Source of the DNA: Gonapodya prolifera JEL478
Lineage: Eukaryota > Monoblepharomycota > Monoblepharidomycetes > Monoblepharidales > Gonapodyaceae
Reading direction: 5' to 3'
Assembly: GCA_001574975.1 (NCBI GenBank)
Contig: KQ965751.1
Coordinates: forward strand, 302,466 to 366,465
Length of the DNA stretch: 64,000 nt
The position numbers were made by a program, and so were the translations under genes. Positions 48,692 to 60,378 of this stretch are shown here, piece by piece. The notes below the pieces were generated by a model, which was not told where the DNA came from, ran no database searches, and was given only the letters and a program-made list of their open reading frames with translations. How positions within the stretch are numbered: position 1 is the stretch's first letter; each line of letters begins with the position of its first letter.

Positions 48692-49163
48692 GTTCCGCGC
48701 TGCACCGCAATGCAGAAGCGCTCTGCTTTGATTCCGATAGTGGAAAGATCCTTGCCGTGGCGCCAGATGGCACAGCAACACGACACCCAACAGGAGCCGG
48801 GGACAGAGAATAAGTTTTGTGTACTTGAGATTGCTCAAAAGTAACAAATTGGTAAATATCATGAGAGTTGTCGCGTGCTGACAAGTCGATCACGCGTTTC
48901 CGCAAGTCGCCCACAAGTCGCCCACCCCGCACTGCACACCCTGCGATGCACACGTTGCAATCAACCCCATTGACTCTAAATTTACGAGCAGGCTGCGGAG
49001 CTGGGGGTCTCTCCCGCTCCCTGACTTTGTGATGGTCAATTACTTTCCTGACCATGTCAGTTCGGCGTGGTGCGACGACGCAGGGGAGCATTCTTTGTGG
49101 ATGAGGTGTTCTACCGATCACACGTTTTCGCGGCCGACATTGCGGAGTGCGGACAGGACGCAT

Positions 49164-49179
49164 GGGGGGGGGGGGGGGG
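49164..49179 (+). repeat. G16 homopolymer
   Basis: Sixteen consecutive G. It pairs in principle with the C19 tract 320 bp downstream. Length in the genome may vary. Confidence 0.9.
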
Positions 49180-49499
49180 CAGACACCCTGCAACCTGATG
49201 AGCTGTACAGTTTTTAACTCGACGGTAGTCTCAGATGTATAACCAAGTGTAAGATGAAGCTACACAATCAAATCCTTTCTGCAAGTTCTAATTCAAGCAC
49301 CAGACAAGGCGGCGCGAATTCCACATATCGCTCGCTACAAGGCAAAGCCTTAACAATTTTATTTTGTTTCCTTCTCATGTGTGCTCAATACAGATGTGAT
49401 AAAACAATGCCACACCTCGCCCACGGAGGGTGAGAGTCGCGAGTTGACTTTCCTACGATTCTACTCCGTCAAATTCCACACGGCAACTCCATTCTTGTA

Positions 49500-49518
49500 C
49501 CCCCCCCCCCCCCCCCCC
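49500..49518 (+). repeat. C19 homopolymer
   Basis: Nineteen consecutive C followed by GGGG. Together with the G16 tract it frames a 320-bp stretch. Confidence 0.9.
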
Positions 49519-50086
49519 GGGGCAACAATAATGACTGTATATCTTGTCATTTCTCGACTCTCGTCGTGAAAACGCCTTCTAGTTGCGAGATGCAAGCAAC
49601 GTGTGTTGTGAGGAGAGAGGACCAAAGAGCCAAGAGTGCGGGAAAATGGAGATCGGCGCTCCGGGTACAGTGAGATCAAGATTCATCTCGGCAATATTTT
49701 CAGCCACGATCTGATGCAAGGGCCACATCCACATCGCCTGCAATAATCCGAATCGAAGAGCTTTACTGAATGGAATGTTGTCTTTCACTCGGTGCCACGA
49801 AGGGATCGTTGCAGGAAACTGGGTTCCAAACTCTGAAGTCCTCTGAGCGTTACGGATGGCATTTTGCACACGTTGGATTCGAACCGGCAAAAGCAATTGA
49901 AGATTTGAGTTCCATTGCGTGAGGATGAGGAGATGCGGAGTTGCGTACATATATGGACCCTTTTCACTTTTCGGTAATATATTGGGCCCCTTTGTGGCTG
50001 CGGTCAACCGCGCTGAGAACTGTTTCTCTCTCCCCACAGTCAACAAACAGGGGCCATCCGCGATTCACACACGCGGGAAACTTGCG

Positions 50087-53026
50087 ATGACGACACGTCG
50101 CGGTGGTGCACGGTCCCCGGGGTGTGCATCCGTTGCGCTGCTCGTCTTTGCCACACTGGCAACTCTTGGCGCGGCCCAGTACACGTCCACGCAGAATCTG
50201 GACTACGCAAAAGGAAATCAGATTGGAGTAAACTACGTCACGCTTAACATCGGAGACTGTGAGAACAGTGAGTGCTGCCCTTCTGTCGTTTCTCCCTACG
50301 AAACAGAACCCACGTGCCTAAACCCCTTTACCCAACACGTGACACAGTCTGCACTCTGCTCGGATCCACCTGCGTCGGGTTCACCCTGGCGACGGACGGA
50401 CTCTGCTACTTCAAGAACACCCTCGCCAATCAGGTCGCCACAACCGGCGTCACCGCATACTTCAAGTCCGGAAACCCATCCGCGCCTTCCTTGCCAAGCT
50501 ATGGCTACACCACGCAGGCGTCCACGAATTACCAGGGAAATGACGTCGTCGGTGTGTCCTCCATCGTGTGTCCTCCATCTTCCTCGCCGTTTCGGTGTCT
50601 GACGTTTGACGCCTCGCGTGGATCACCGGATCGGACCTGGTGTCAGTGTTCAACCCAGCAACCCAAGACCAATGCAGCGCTGTCTGCAGCTATCTTTCAA
50701 GCTGCCTTGTCTACGAGATGGTAAACGGCGGATGTAATCTCAAGGTATGTGAAAGTCTTCTGAGGGCGGCATTGCAGAAAGAGCTCTTGTACTCACGTCT
50801 TGCCAAATAACAGTCGGCAACAGTCAACCCTCTTATGGACTCGGCGTGGACGGCCTACGTTCGTGGGAACCCTCCTCCTCCTCCTCGTGAGTCCTCACTT
50901 GTCAATTGACAATGAAACAAGCAGGTTTCGCGATCGTGAAATCCAATCACACCATCGTGCTGTCCCAGCCCCATCCCCACCACCGCCGCCTCCCCCACCT
51001 CCCCCGCCTTCCCCACCGGCATCCACACCTCCCCCACCCGCCGGCACACCGCCGCCGCCGCCGCCATCTGCGTCGGTCGCGTACGGCGGAGCGTGTACGG
51101 CTAGTGGGCAGTGTGTGGGGGGGTTGAGTTGTGTTGCTCGTGAGTGATTGACCGGTCTGGTTCTCTTCGGCAATCCTCCACCGCACTAGCCAACCAACGC
51201 TTCTTACTCCTCACCCGATCTTTCTCCCGCCACAAAGAACTCTGCACATGCCCCACCACGCAACAACTCTGCACCAACTCCGCCTCCACATGCTGTACCA
51301 TCACATCAGGCGGAGTATTGCAACCTTCGCCTCCGCCTCCAACGAGCGAAGGAACGGGGACGGGAGCAAGATCCGCCCCTGCTCCTGCGCCAACCGCCCA
51401 AAGCACGATCCAGATTGTTTACGTGACCGTGAACGGCACGGCAGCATCGACACAGTCGGCCGTGGTGGTGACGGCGGCGGGAAAAGATACGTCAAGCGGC
51501 GTAGGCGATGGAGGTGCGGCTGTTGCGACGACGTCTGCAAGTGCAGGTGGCGGTGGAGCTGCCCTGACGAGTACGGGGACGGGAGGAAGTGGATCTTCGT
51601 CGACGAATGTCGGGTTGATCGCTGGCAGTACGTTTTTCTTTCCTTTCGTCGCTTTCGCCGCGTGTCACCGCCTGTCGCCAAATATTGACAATATTCACCC
51701 CCCGCCGCCCCTTCCCTCCCACCCCTCCACGCCCCCGCCACGACTGCTGACGTACAGTCGCAGGCGGGATAGGCGGCCTCCTCATTATCGCGATCCTGGT
51801 CGTCATCGGCGTCTTATACACCCAGCGACATTCTCGCGCACGTGCGCCCGCACAACCACCCTTGTCCTCGTCTCGTCCTTTACTTGCAAGTCACACCTCC
51901 ACCTCCAGCTCTGCATCCGCGCCAAGCCACGCATCAGCCTCGGGCTCGATATCCTCCGTCTCCCAGAGATCCCCGCTGCTGGACCAAGACAAGGAGCGGT
52001 CCACCGGGTCGAGAGCGTCGTCTCTTCCGCCGGCGGGGCCTGGAAGCGGTGCAGTGGCGGCGGCGCAGATGATGATGATGAGGAGCACGACTGCGACGAT
52101 CGGGTCTGGTGGAGTCGGTGCGCATGTGAGTTGTGTTTCCGTTTCGCAATCGGTCGCTCCTTTAGAGCGTACCACGACCAACCGCGATTCGCACGTCCAG
52201 TGGTTCTTTGTCCGTGTCGCAGGCTTGAGCGGTAATTCCCTGGACTCGAACAACGTTCACTTTGATGGGCCGTCGATCATTGCGATTCATCCGTATTACC
52301 CTTCTTCGGAGGATGAGAGTGAGTAGCGAGGAGATTCATACGATTTTATCGGCGTTTTCGTCAAGCCGCAATACCGTCTTCCCCTTCTGCCCAGTACCCA
52401 TCCACCCTGGCGAATTCGTACAAATCACCATAGTATTTCCCGACGGATGGGCCGTTGGAAGGGTGAGAGACCGTCCCGGATCCGGCGTCAGCCCGGGTCT
52501 TTTCGTCGCCCGTGGCATCAGCTTGCTGACCACAAAACAATACATACACCTAGAACCTCGACACCGGAGCACACGGGATCTTCCCCCTCGACGTTCTGCG
52601 ACTCGCCGACCTCATTCCCACCAGCTCGTCGCACATCTCATCGGGGCTCGTGCTCCCCCCCATGTCCAGTCTTCGTACGGCGTCTCGATACGCGCCGACG
52701 ACAACGAGTCAATCCTGGAAAATGTCAGCGGCGCTGTCGTATGGTTCTGGGTCGCGTGGGCAGCGGAGTGATAGCACGATGGTGAAGGTGCGTGACCATT
52801 GTTTCGGTCGTGACTCATGACGTGTGCTGCACCATGTGCTAATAACTCCTCGGCTTACGTTGTTTAGTCTCCGTACTCGGGTGTGCTTGGCCCGTTGTCC
52901 AAGCCTGGCAGTTTGGCGACGTCGGTGTCGCCAATATCATCAACGTTAGGTGTTGATGGATCCTCCGCTCTGGACGTGCGGGCAGCCGAAGAGAAGAGGA
53001 GACATGGGGGTGAAGACAATGTCTGA
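50087..53026 (+). CDS. Single-pass receptor-like protein with cytoplasmic SH3 domain, copy II (intact)
   Basis: Eleven exons (50087..50267, 50348..50551, 50659..50744, 50814..50886, 50969..51139, 51238..51627, 51758..52125, 52201..52318, 52395..52462, 52554..52787, 52868..53026) sum to 2052 nt, 683 residues. Signal peptide 1-30 (VALLVFATLATLGAA). Cys-rich ectodomain in two apple/PAN-like parts (CTLLGSTCVGFTLATDG; QCSAVCSYLSSCLVYEMVNG), Pro-rich segment about 182-220, a small Cys cluster (YGGACTASGQC to CTNSASTCC), Thr/Ala/Gly stalk, membrane helix about 369-392 (GGLLIIAILVVIGVLY). Cytoplasmic Ser-rich linker, then SH3 about 512-575 (AIHPYYPSSEDE, PGEFVQITIVFPDGWAVG, GIFPLDVLRL). SH3 domains bind PxxP partners; the plan recalls Fus1/Sho1-type signalling proteins. 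Ligand unknown. Only intact member of a four-copy array. Confidence 0.85.
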
Positions 53027-53335
53027 ACAATTTCATTTCGTTTTTTGCGTTGTTCGTGATCTACGCCGCTTCAGCATAAATACCATGGGGGAGGTCGATT
53101 ACGTATTACAACAGTATATTTCCCTCCCATCACCAATTCATTCAATAAGTAGCTCAGCTCTCAAATACTGGAAGCACCTTGTGGGAAATACATACACACA
53201 AATGGGTGATAAACTTTGTTGTGTGGTTGGCGATTCTTATAACATGGCTGCGGGCTGGTCCTTGGTGGAAGCCGCCGCCCTGAGAACTGTTTTTCTCCGC
53301 AGTCAAGGATCTAATCGCCCTGCCATTCTCGCACG

Positions 53336-55457
53336 GTGGCCACGCTCGATGGTGAGAGAGCGCCGTGCCGCCCGGTCGCTGGTTGGGTTGACTTCGCTCT
53401 GGTTGCCGCCTTCCTGCCCATAATCCAAGGGATTGGAGAGGCACAGCACACATCCACACAAAATCTGGAATATGCCAAGGGATATAGAACTGGATACAGC
53501 GCTCAACTACTGAGTGTGAAAGATTGCCAAAACAGTGAGTGCTCCTTCTCGACTTCTCGCGATACATTCGGAGAACATTCCGATTCCCAAAAAGTGTGCA
53601 CTCTTCTCGGTCCCATTTGCGTGGGCTTCACGCTGACAGCAGACGGATTCTGCTATTTCAAGAATACCCCTGTGTATCAAGTCGCTGCACCCAACGGCAT
53701 ATTTGAAATCTGGAGACCCCTCTTTGCCAACTCTGGCAAGCTACGCGTACACAATGCGCGCATACGTCAATTACCAGGGATTTGACATCGTCGGTAAGCC
53801 CTTGAGTGTAGCATATCGTCCTGGTTTCGGTGCTGAGGTGTTTAGGTGTTAGCGCTTCACCCAGGCGCGACTCAAGATCAATGCATTGCAATTTGCAATT
53901 ATATTAAAAGTTGCGCAATCTACGAGATGGTAAACGGTAGCTGCAATATGAACGTATGTTGACTTTTCTCTGGGTGGCCGGTTTTGTAAGAGACTCCAAT
54001 TATTCACAACGGGACATCAGTCGGCAGCAGCAAATGCCCTGTCAGACTCAGAGTGGACTGCTTACATTCGCAGATCTGTTGTCGCAACTACTCTTCGTGA
54101 TTCTATCGCATGAATCAATCGGTTTTGGTCTTGGAGAAACGATCTGATACTTCCTCAGCCCCCACTCCATCCACTGCCACCATACCAACACAGCTCTCGC
54201 CCTCATTGATTGCATATAGCGGCGCTTGCAACTCCACCTCGCAGTGCGCTGAAATATGAAGTTGCGTTTCTCGTGAGTGGTAACCAATTCCATTCTCCAA
54301 TTCTCCACCACAAACACTCCTTTTGTGCCAAACTGGAATAACATTACAAGAGCTTTGTGGGTGTCCTCCCAGTCAGCAGCTCTGCGCTGAATCTGCAACA
54401 ACATGTTGCGACCTCGCAAGTACCGCATCAGTAGCATAACAGTCGCAATCAACGTCCGAAGGATTCACCCCTCCTCCTCCTCCTCCTCCTGTCCTAAACA
54501 CTGGCTTGATTGCGGGAAGTAGGTTCTTGTAATGGTGCCGAAATCGTTGCGCTCCCTTCATTAACATTCATTCCTTGCCCTGGACAGTTGCAGGATCCGT
54601 AGGAGGACCCCTTCTTATCGCCAACATTGCCGGAATTGGCGTTTTGTACAGCCAGAGGTGGGTGCCGCCTCCTCCGCGCCTTCTTGATAGACACCAGTCC
54701 AGAAGGGGGAATTCCTCGCGATCCTCCGAAAAGTCTCCCTCGCTGGCAAAAGGGATCAAGCGTGCAACGGAAATATCTGAAACCTCTGGGATATCAAGTA
54801 GTGCAGATACGACGATTGGGTCCCGCGCTCTTGTCCTGGGACAACTTGATGAAGTAAGTTCCAAGCGGGTGAATGCATTTCGACCAAATTGACGATGTGG
54901 CGTTTGCAATCAGTGTCACGTGAGTTTCGCGACTATATACGACATCTGCTTATTTGTTCTTGGATAGGGGCTAACCTCAAAAGTTCTTAGAATCTTGATG
55001 TGGGAACTTACGGCATCTTCCCTCTGGACGTTCTGACCTTAATGCAATGAATTCTGTCATCCTTTCAGTACCAGTGCTCCCACCCCTATCAAGTCTCCGT
55101 ACAGCATCTCGATTGTATGGGCCAAGCCAATCAAAATCATCAACGGTCCTTGAGCCTTATTCGTGGGTGCAAGGGAGTGACAGTACGATTGTAAAAGTAA
55201 GTGAAAACTTTCTTTGGGTGACAGGTGCACGATTATACATATACGACTCCTCAGCTCATATTTTATAGCCTCCGTTTGCAGACGTGCGCGGCCCATTGTC
55301 CGGCAAGTCAGGAAGCGTCGGCACATCGATCGTCACATCAGACAACCTGTCGTTGCTGCCCTCATCTTCAACTTTGGGTGTCGCTGGCACCTCCATTCTG
55401 GGTGTACAGAAAGTCGAAGAGGCGAAGAAACCTGGGGGTGAAGTCGAGGATATCTGA
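53336..55457 (+). pseudogene. TM-SH3 receptor-like gene, copy III (broken)
   Basis: Follows copy II by 0.3 kb in the same orientation. The site matching the copy II ATG reads GTG. Recognisable parts: LVAAFLPIIQGIGEAQHTST, CTLLGPICVGFTLTADG, QCIAICNYIKSCAIYEMVNG, SEWTAYIRRS, CGCPPSQQLCAESATTCC, the helix with VLYSQR, GIFPLDVLTL, LPPLSSLRTASR and a C-terminus ending GGEVEDI. Lesions: a five-base loss after QVAAPNG (about 53700), a stop after NSTSQCAEI (about 54258), a stop after DLASTASVA, and loss of the first half of the SH3 domain between about 54890 and 54990. Confidence 0.75.
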
Positions 55458-55760
55458 ACAATTCCATTGATATTTATGTTAGTCATGATCTACGTCGCGG
55501 CCAAATATCATACTGTGCCTTGAGGGTAATCAAACAATTCTAATACGCTTGTGAAAGGGAGCGTGTAACTCGAAATTACGAATATTGCTTCTCCAAGTGT
55601 ACAAACGTCTACGACAAAATTGACTTTTGATAACAATTATAACCACTTATTCGCACTAATAACAAGATATAAAAGGGTAAAAATCGCCACGGCACTGCAG
55701 CTACGAGCTACATCACCATTTCCCATCACCGGCCACGTGATGGCCGCATGTCGCGCATAT

Positions 55761-57389
55761 TCATTGACGCGTCCGCGTTATTGAGGGGCATGTACTGCTC
55801 TTCCGCACCATAGTACTGATTCGGATACGCAGCAGGCCTTCCTTGTACCATGCTATCGAACTTGGGCGCCGTGGGTCGGGGATCTTTTCAGGAGCCGACT
55901 TTTCGGCAGGTTTGGGGGCTGCAGGCTACGGGGATGAAGAAACGTCATACTATAGCCAGTACGCTTGCACTCATAACGTTGTGACTTACGGGAGCCCACT
56001 CGTACACTGCACGGAAGATATTGACGATCAAGCATCCGCCAATGACCACGATGGCGACTATTGAGCATACGGAGACAGAGATGAGGGCGGAAATCAATCA
56101 AACATGGGTATGTCAGCGGATTTAGGGTCAGCGGTATGAACTTACAGAAGATGGTCGCCATATCCATCTGCGTTCCAATCGGCGGGGTGTTGGGAGCAGC
56201 GTTACGAATGTTCGGCATTGCGAAGAGAAGGGCAGCGCCGAGAGCTAGGGTGTTGGAAACAATTTCTCCGAGACCTTGCTCTCGGTCTCTCGACGGGAGC
56301 AAACTCACCAACAAATGGCACCTCAAGTTTTCGTCCCTTGTATCTGATATTCGTGGACACGAGCCCGTACGCCAGGGTAAGACCCCACATGATAGCTCCC
56401 GTGACAAGAGAGAAGAACTTTGTCGTAACACTCCTTCCCACTGTCAAGGTCACTCCGTACGCGAACAGGCCATCCGCTTCGTTCTCGAGCTGACCAACGT
56501 CAGCATTCGCGTAGTAGCTCCCAACTAAACCGAAGAAATTGAGCCCCAGCGGGATTGTCTTGGCCGTGGCACTGTTGAATGGGCCGTCGACGGCAAAAAC
56601 GACAAATTGTGCCTCGTATGTATCGAAGGGGTACGACGATGGATCCCTGTCGCCGCTAACGACAACGTCGGTGGAGGGAAGGAGGGACGTGACGTCAAAC
56701 TTTTTGACGAGGTCGCCGGCGATGAGCGTGACGTTGCCGAGGTTGCCAAAGTACTTTCCGAGAGCGTTGATCTGGCACGACATGCATATGCGCATCCCAT
56801 AAAAGATTCGCGATTCGTGGAAGAACCTCAGTTTGTTTGTTCATGCACCAAGGAGCTCCCAGGCGTACCTACCCCGAATCGGTACGTAATTTTTCCTGAC
56901 TGTGTATCGATGTTGCTGAAGCTCGCGGAGATACCGAGCCCGTCGGCATATTCGAAAAGTTGGCCCTGGATGGGCTGAGTGCCATTTGCGCTCTGGCAAG
57001 CTCCATTAACGTAGCAATCTTGTTGTGCCTTCTTGAGTTGAACGGCTGCGAGAGAAGTGAAACGGGGTTCAGTGACGAAATGCAATAAAACGGCGCCTGA
57101 AGCCCCAAGGTTCATTACGCACAATATTTTTGGTATGCCCAGTTGGTGATACCGACGATGGCGCCCAAGATTACTCTGCAATAGTGCAATCAAAAGGGTG
57201 AATGAGAAAAGTGGAGGTCGCAGACCTGCAGCGATCGCGGCAAAAGACCAACTTCAGCGGCCTCCGCGGCATCCACGCTTCCTGTACGTCGCACGGATAC
57301 TGAGCGATCCTGCCCTGCGACCTTTCTTCGAGTACTCACAAAAGCACAAGCGGCAGAATCCGTCTCCACACGGGTATGCTAACTGCCAT
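55761..57389 (-). CDS. DUF4436-type membrane protein
   Basis: Seven exons (57340..57389, 57123..57175, 57045..56873, 56309..56771, 56146..56274, 55990..56057, 55761..55925) sum to 1101 nt, 366 residues. N-terminal helix WRRILPLVLLVILGAIVGIT, an extracytoplasmic region (VQLKKAQQDCYVNG, GKITYRFG, GNVTLIAGDLVKKFDV, FDTYEAQFVVFAVDG), helix SLVTGAIMWGLTLAYGL, then LALGAALLFAMPNIRNAAPN and IVVIGGCLIVNIFR. The MPNIRN(A/S)xPxxPPIGT block is typical of DUF4436 proteins, whose function is unknown. Last exon: the in-phase frame ends at 55761, but another frame reads FDSMVQGRPAAYPNQYYGAE and ends at 55726, looking more natural, so a one-base frameshift is possible in the tail. Confidence 0.8.
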
Positions 57390-57829
57390 CGTTTCGATTT
57401 ATCGATGGACGTTCGCGGGTATCAGTTGAATGCTGTGGAAACGCGACGATCTGAAAGAAACAATCCAGCCGGTTTTAGCAGGAACGGTTCTGGCCGTACG
57501 CCGCTAAAGATCGACCACGGGCATGACAGATTTGCCTGGTGAGCTAGGAATTGGGCTGGACCAAAAGGAATTCGACGAAGCCGATGCGGCGGAACGAAGG
57601 GGGAAACGCGACGAAGGCGACAAAGTGGGTGCGGGCTTTGGACTGAGTGAGGTAGCCGGTCGAACCTCCGCCAACGCCACATCCCAAGACCGCGGCCGTC
57701 TCCTGTTGCCCCCCATCGTCTGCAACCATTTCCTTCGTGTTTCTCCAGAGGATCCAAACGCCCCCGCACTTTCGCTCATGTTGGATACGCTTGATGAAGA
57801 GAGCGCGAGGTGGCGCCCTGTCCGCTAGC
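57390..57829. other. Divergent region between DUF4436 gene and TM-SH3 copy IV
   Basis: Promoter side of the DUF4436 gene and of the decayed copy IV. No supported ORF. Confidence 0.5.
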
Positions 57830-59680
57830 TGGACTGCCATCCGCGCAACTGTGACCTTTGTCTCCAGTTTCTCGGAGCACAGTACACCTCCACCCCAAAT
57901 CTGGACTAGGCCAAGGGGAACCAACTCGGATACAATGTCCAAACGCTGAGCATTGGTGATTGCCAAAACAGTGAGTGCTCCTTCTCTTCTGGCGATCGAG
58001 GCACCACATGAACTTTCAAATTTTCGATTCCTCAAAAAGTATGCACCCTTCTCGGTTCCACTTGCGTCGCATTCACACTGGCAACAGACGGATTCTGCTA
58101 TTTCAAAAATTCCCTTGCCAATCAAGTCACCGCAACCGGTGTCAATGCGTATTTCAAATCTGGAAACCCTCCTGCGTCATCTGTAGCAAGCCACTCATAC
58201 ACAATGCAGGCCTCTGTGAACTACGGAGGGAATGGCATCGTTGGTGAGTCCTCGCGTGTGCGGTATATCTTCGCGGTCGTTCGAAACTGTCATGTGTTGC
58301 TGCTAGTGCTAAACCCACCGACACAAGACCAATGCAGTACTGTTTGCAATTACCTTTCGAATTGCGCAGTCTACGAGATTGTAAACGGCGACTGTAATCT
58401 GAAGGCATGAAATCGTTTACTGAGTGACAAATGGTACAGAGCCCAACAACTCACGGGATAACAATTCCGCGAACCCCACATCGGACTCCGCATGGACTGC
58501 TTACGTTCGCGGAGCCGTTCTTGCAACTCCCCCTCGTGAGTCTATCTCACAAATGAAACATTTTTCGTGAAATGTAATCACACTGGTTTTTGTCATCCAG
58601 TGCCTCCACAACCTCCCCCGCCTACTTCCCCACCCTCCTCTCCGCCACCTACCACCGTATCGCCGCAACCGTCATCCCCATCGGTTGTGTATGGCGGCGC
58701 TTGCACCTCTACCGCTCAACGCACTGGCGCACTAAGCTGTGTTTCTCGTGAGTTGTTACCCATTCTCTTATGAAATCATCCACGACAAACAATCGTTCCG
58801 CCTCCCACACTTACATAACATCACAAAAACTCTGCGGGTGCCATTCCAGCCAGCAGCTTTGCACCGGATCCACAACTACGTGCTGTGATATGGCAGCCGG
58901 CGCCGCATCAACAACCACAGGTAATGCACCTCCTCCTCCTCCAAACGTCCTAAACACCGTTCAGATTGTTTGTGTGACCGTGAATGGCACTTCGGTCACG
59001 TCAGCTGCAATGGTGCCTCTGGGAACGGGATCGAGCGGCTCTCTCGCACCAACTGGTGATGCGCCAGGGAACGACAATGGTGCAACCTCCACAAACATTG
59101 GCTTGATCGCCGGTGGTATGTTCGTTTTGAGTCCTTATGTCGGCGGTCGTGACTTATAGCAACGTTCCTTCCTTATCGTCGACAGTTGCAGGAGGTGTTG
59201 GAGGCCTTCTTCTTATCGTCATCATTATCATTGGCGCCGTTTTGTACAACCAAAGGCGGGCGCCGCCACCACAACGCCTTGGCTCCTCACTTGACATGAG
59301 TCACCCAATAGGCTCAAAACGTTTCTTACAAGGATCCATCAAGATGTCCCCCTCCCTTGCAACAGAGATGGCACTCTCCACTTCATCTATAGCCTCCTCC
59401 GGGAAAATTTCAAGCAGTGCAAATGCAACAATTGGGTCCGGTCAAGTCTCTGGGAGTCACACTCTCACCTTGACTCCGTTTATGTTTTCTTCGACGATGT
59501 CCCATCCATCATCGCCATTCATCCATTCTACCCTTCCTCAGACGATGAGAGTGAGCATAATGGTTCATAGAACTTCATTTTCGTGACGTCTTACTAAACC
59601 CTTCCCCTACAGTGACTATCCACCCTGGTCAATTCGTGCTAATCACCACAGTTTACCGCGACGGCTGTTGCGTTGGTACG
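57830..59680 (+). pseudogene. TM-SH3 receptor-like gene, copy IV (broken)
   Basis: Fourth direct copy. The ectodomain reads QYTSTPNLD then TAG (57907..57909) where copy II has a Tyr codon, followed by AKGNQLGYN. Further parts: CTLLGSTCVAFTLATDGF, QCSTVCNYLSNCAVYEIVNG, SDSAWTAYVRG, Pro-rich stretch, YGGACTSTAQRTGALSC, CGCHSSQQLCTGSTTTCC, NTVQIVCVTVNGTSV, membrane helix (GGLLLIVIIIIGAVLY), SH3 start (SIIAIHPFYPSSDDE, IHPGQFVLITTVYRDG). Exon 3 has a GC (GCATGA) donor in place of GT. No signal-peptide ATG was found and the SH3 half with GIFPLDVL plus the C-terminal tail is absent after 59680. Confidence 0.75.
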
Positions 59681-60378
59681 GTGAGTGATGTTTCGCGGTC
59701 CGAGTCACGGTGTTCACCGCTGCTCGGTGTCTCATTCACATCAAAAGCACCTCATTCCGGAAATACAAATGTACCAGTCAAGCGAATATAGTGCAAATAC
59801 TACTACTCATACCCTACTCGTCCCTGAGGCGACTCCGTCCTCGTCTGGAGATGTTGCCGGTTCGGATGGTTGGCACGAAAGGAAGGGGGTTCCGCACGAC
59901 CCCTTCGTTATTGCTGTTGAGGTTCCCTCGCAGGAGCGATCGGATGCTTTCACTGCCGTTTGGACGCCCCGCCAGCCCCGAATCGCGGGGTGTTGGGCGG
60001 GACTACGCTTTTTCAAAATACGCTCACCTCCGCGACCGTTTATCCACCGCTGCGCACAGCTCCACCTCTAATATATTGTAGCAAAATCACGCAACCTGAA
60101 TCTCGGTGAATCGCGTGATGCGGATGGCAGAAACCCGTTGCGAAGAACGCCATCTGATCATCACCACCTGATGGGTGGTCTGGCCATCCATCATGATCCT
60201 TTTGAGCTTCTCGGTGGAGGAACGGCTCTCAATTTTCATTGGCGGCGAATCTTTTCAATGGTGTTGCAAATATGTGCGAAATGTTCAAATATTCATATGG
60301 AACAAATGGTTTGGGGTGAGACCAAAAACAACGGTTTTAGGCAGGAGAAAGATTGTAAGCATTAGACTGTCACAATTA
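59681..60378. other. Region without recognised gene
   Basis: Downstream of truncated copy IV and convergent with the protease gene. An open stretch at 59685..60071 shows no known domain and lacks relation to the SH3 gene tails. Nothing else seen. Confidence 0.5.

Larger units (their letters stand above)
48692..50086. other. Intergenic region with homopolymer tracts
   Basis: No intact gene. Contains a G16 run (49164..49179) and a C19 run (49500..49518), plus 49610..49825, the partner of the decayed segment at 46200..46400. The last few hundred bases should be the promoter of TM-SH3 copy II. Confidence 0.6.

Noticed and set aside
49870-49885. Perfect B-box-like GGTTCGAATCC on the minus strand suggesting a tRNA
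   Set aside because: The flanking bases do not form a T stem, and there is no A box or acceptor pairing upstream.
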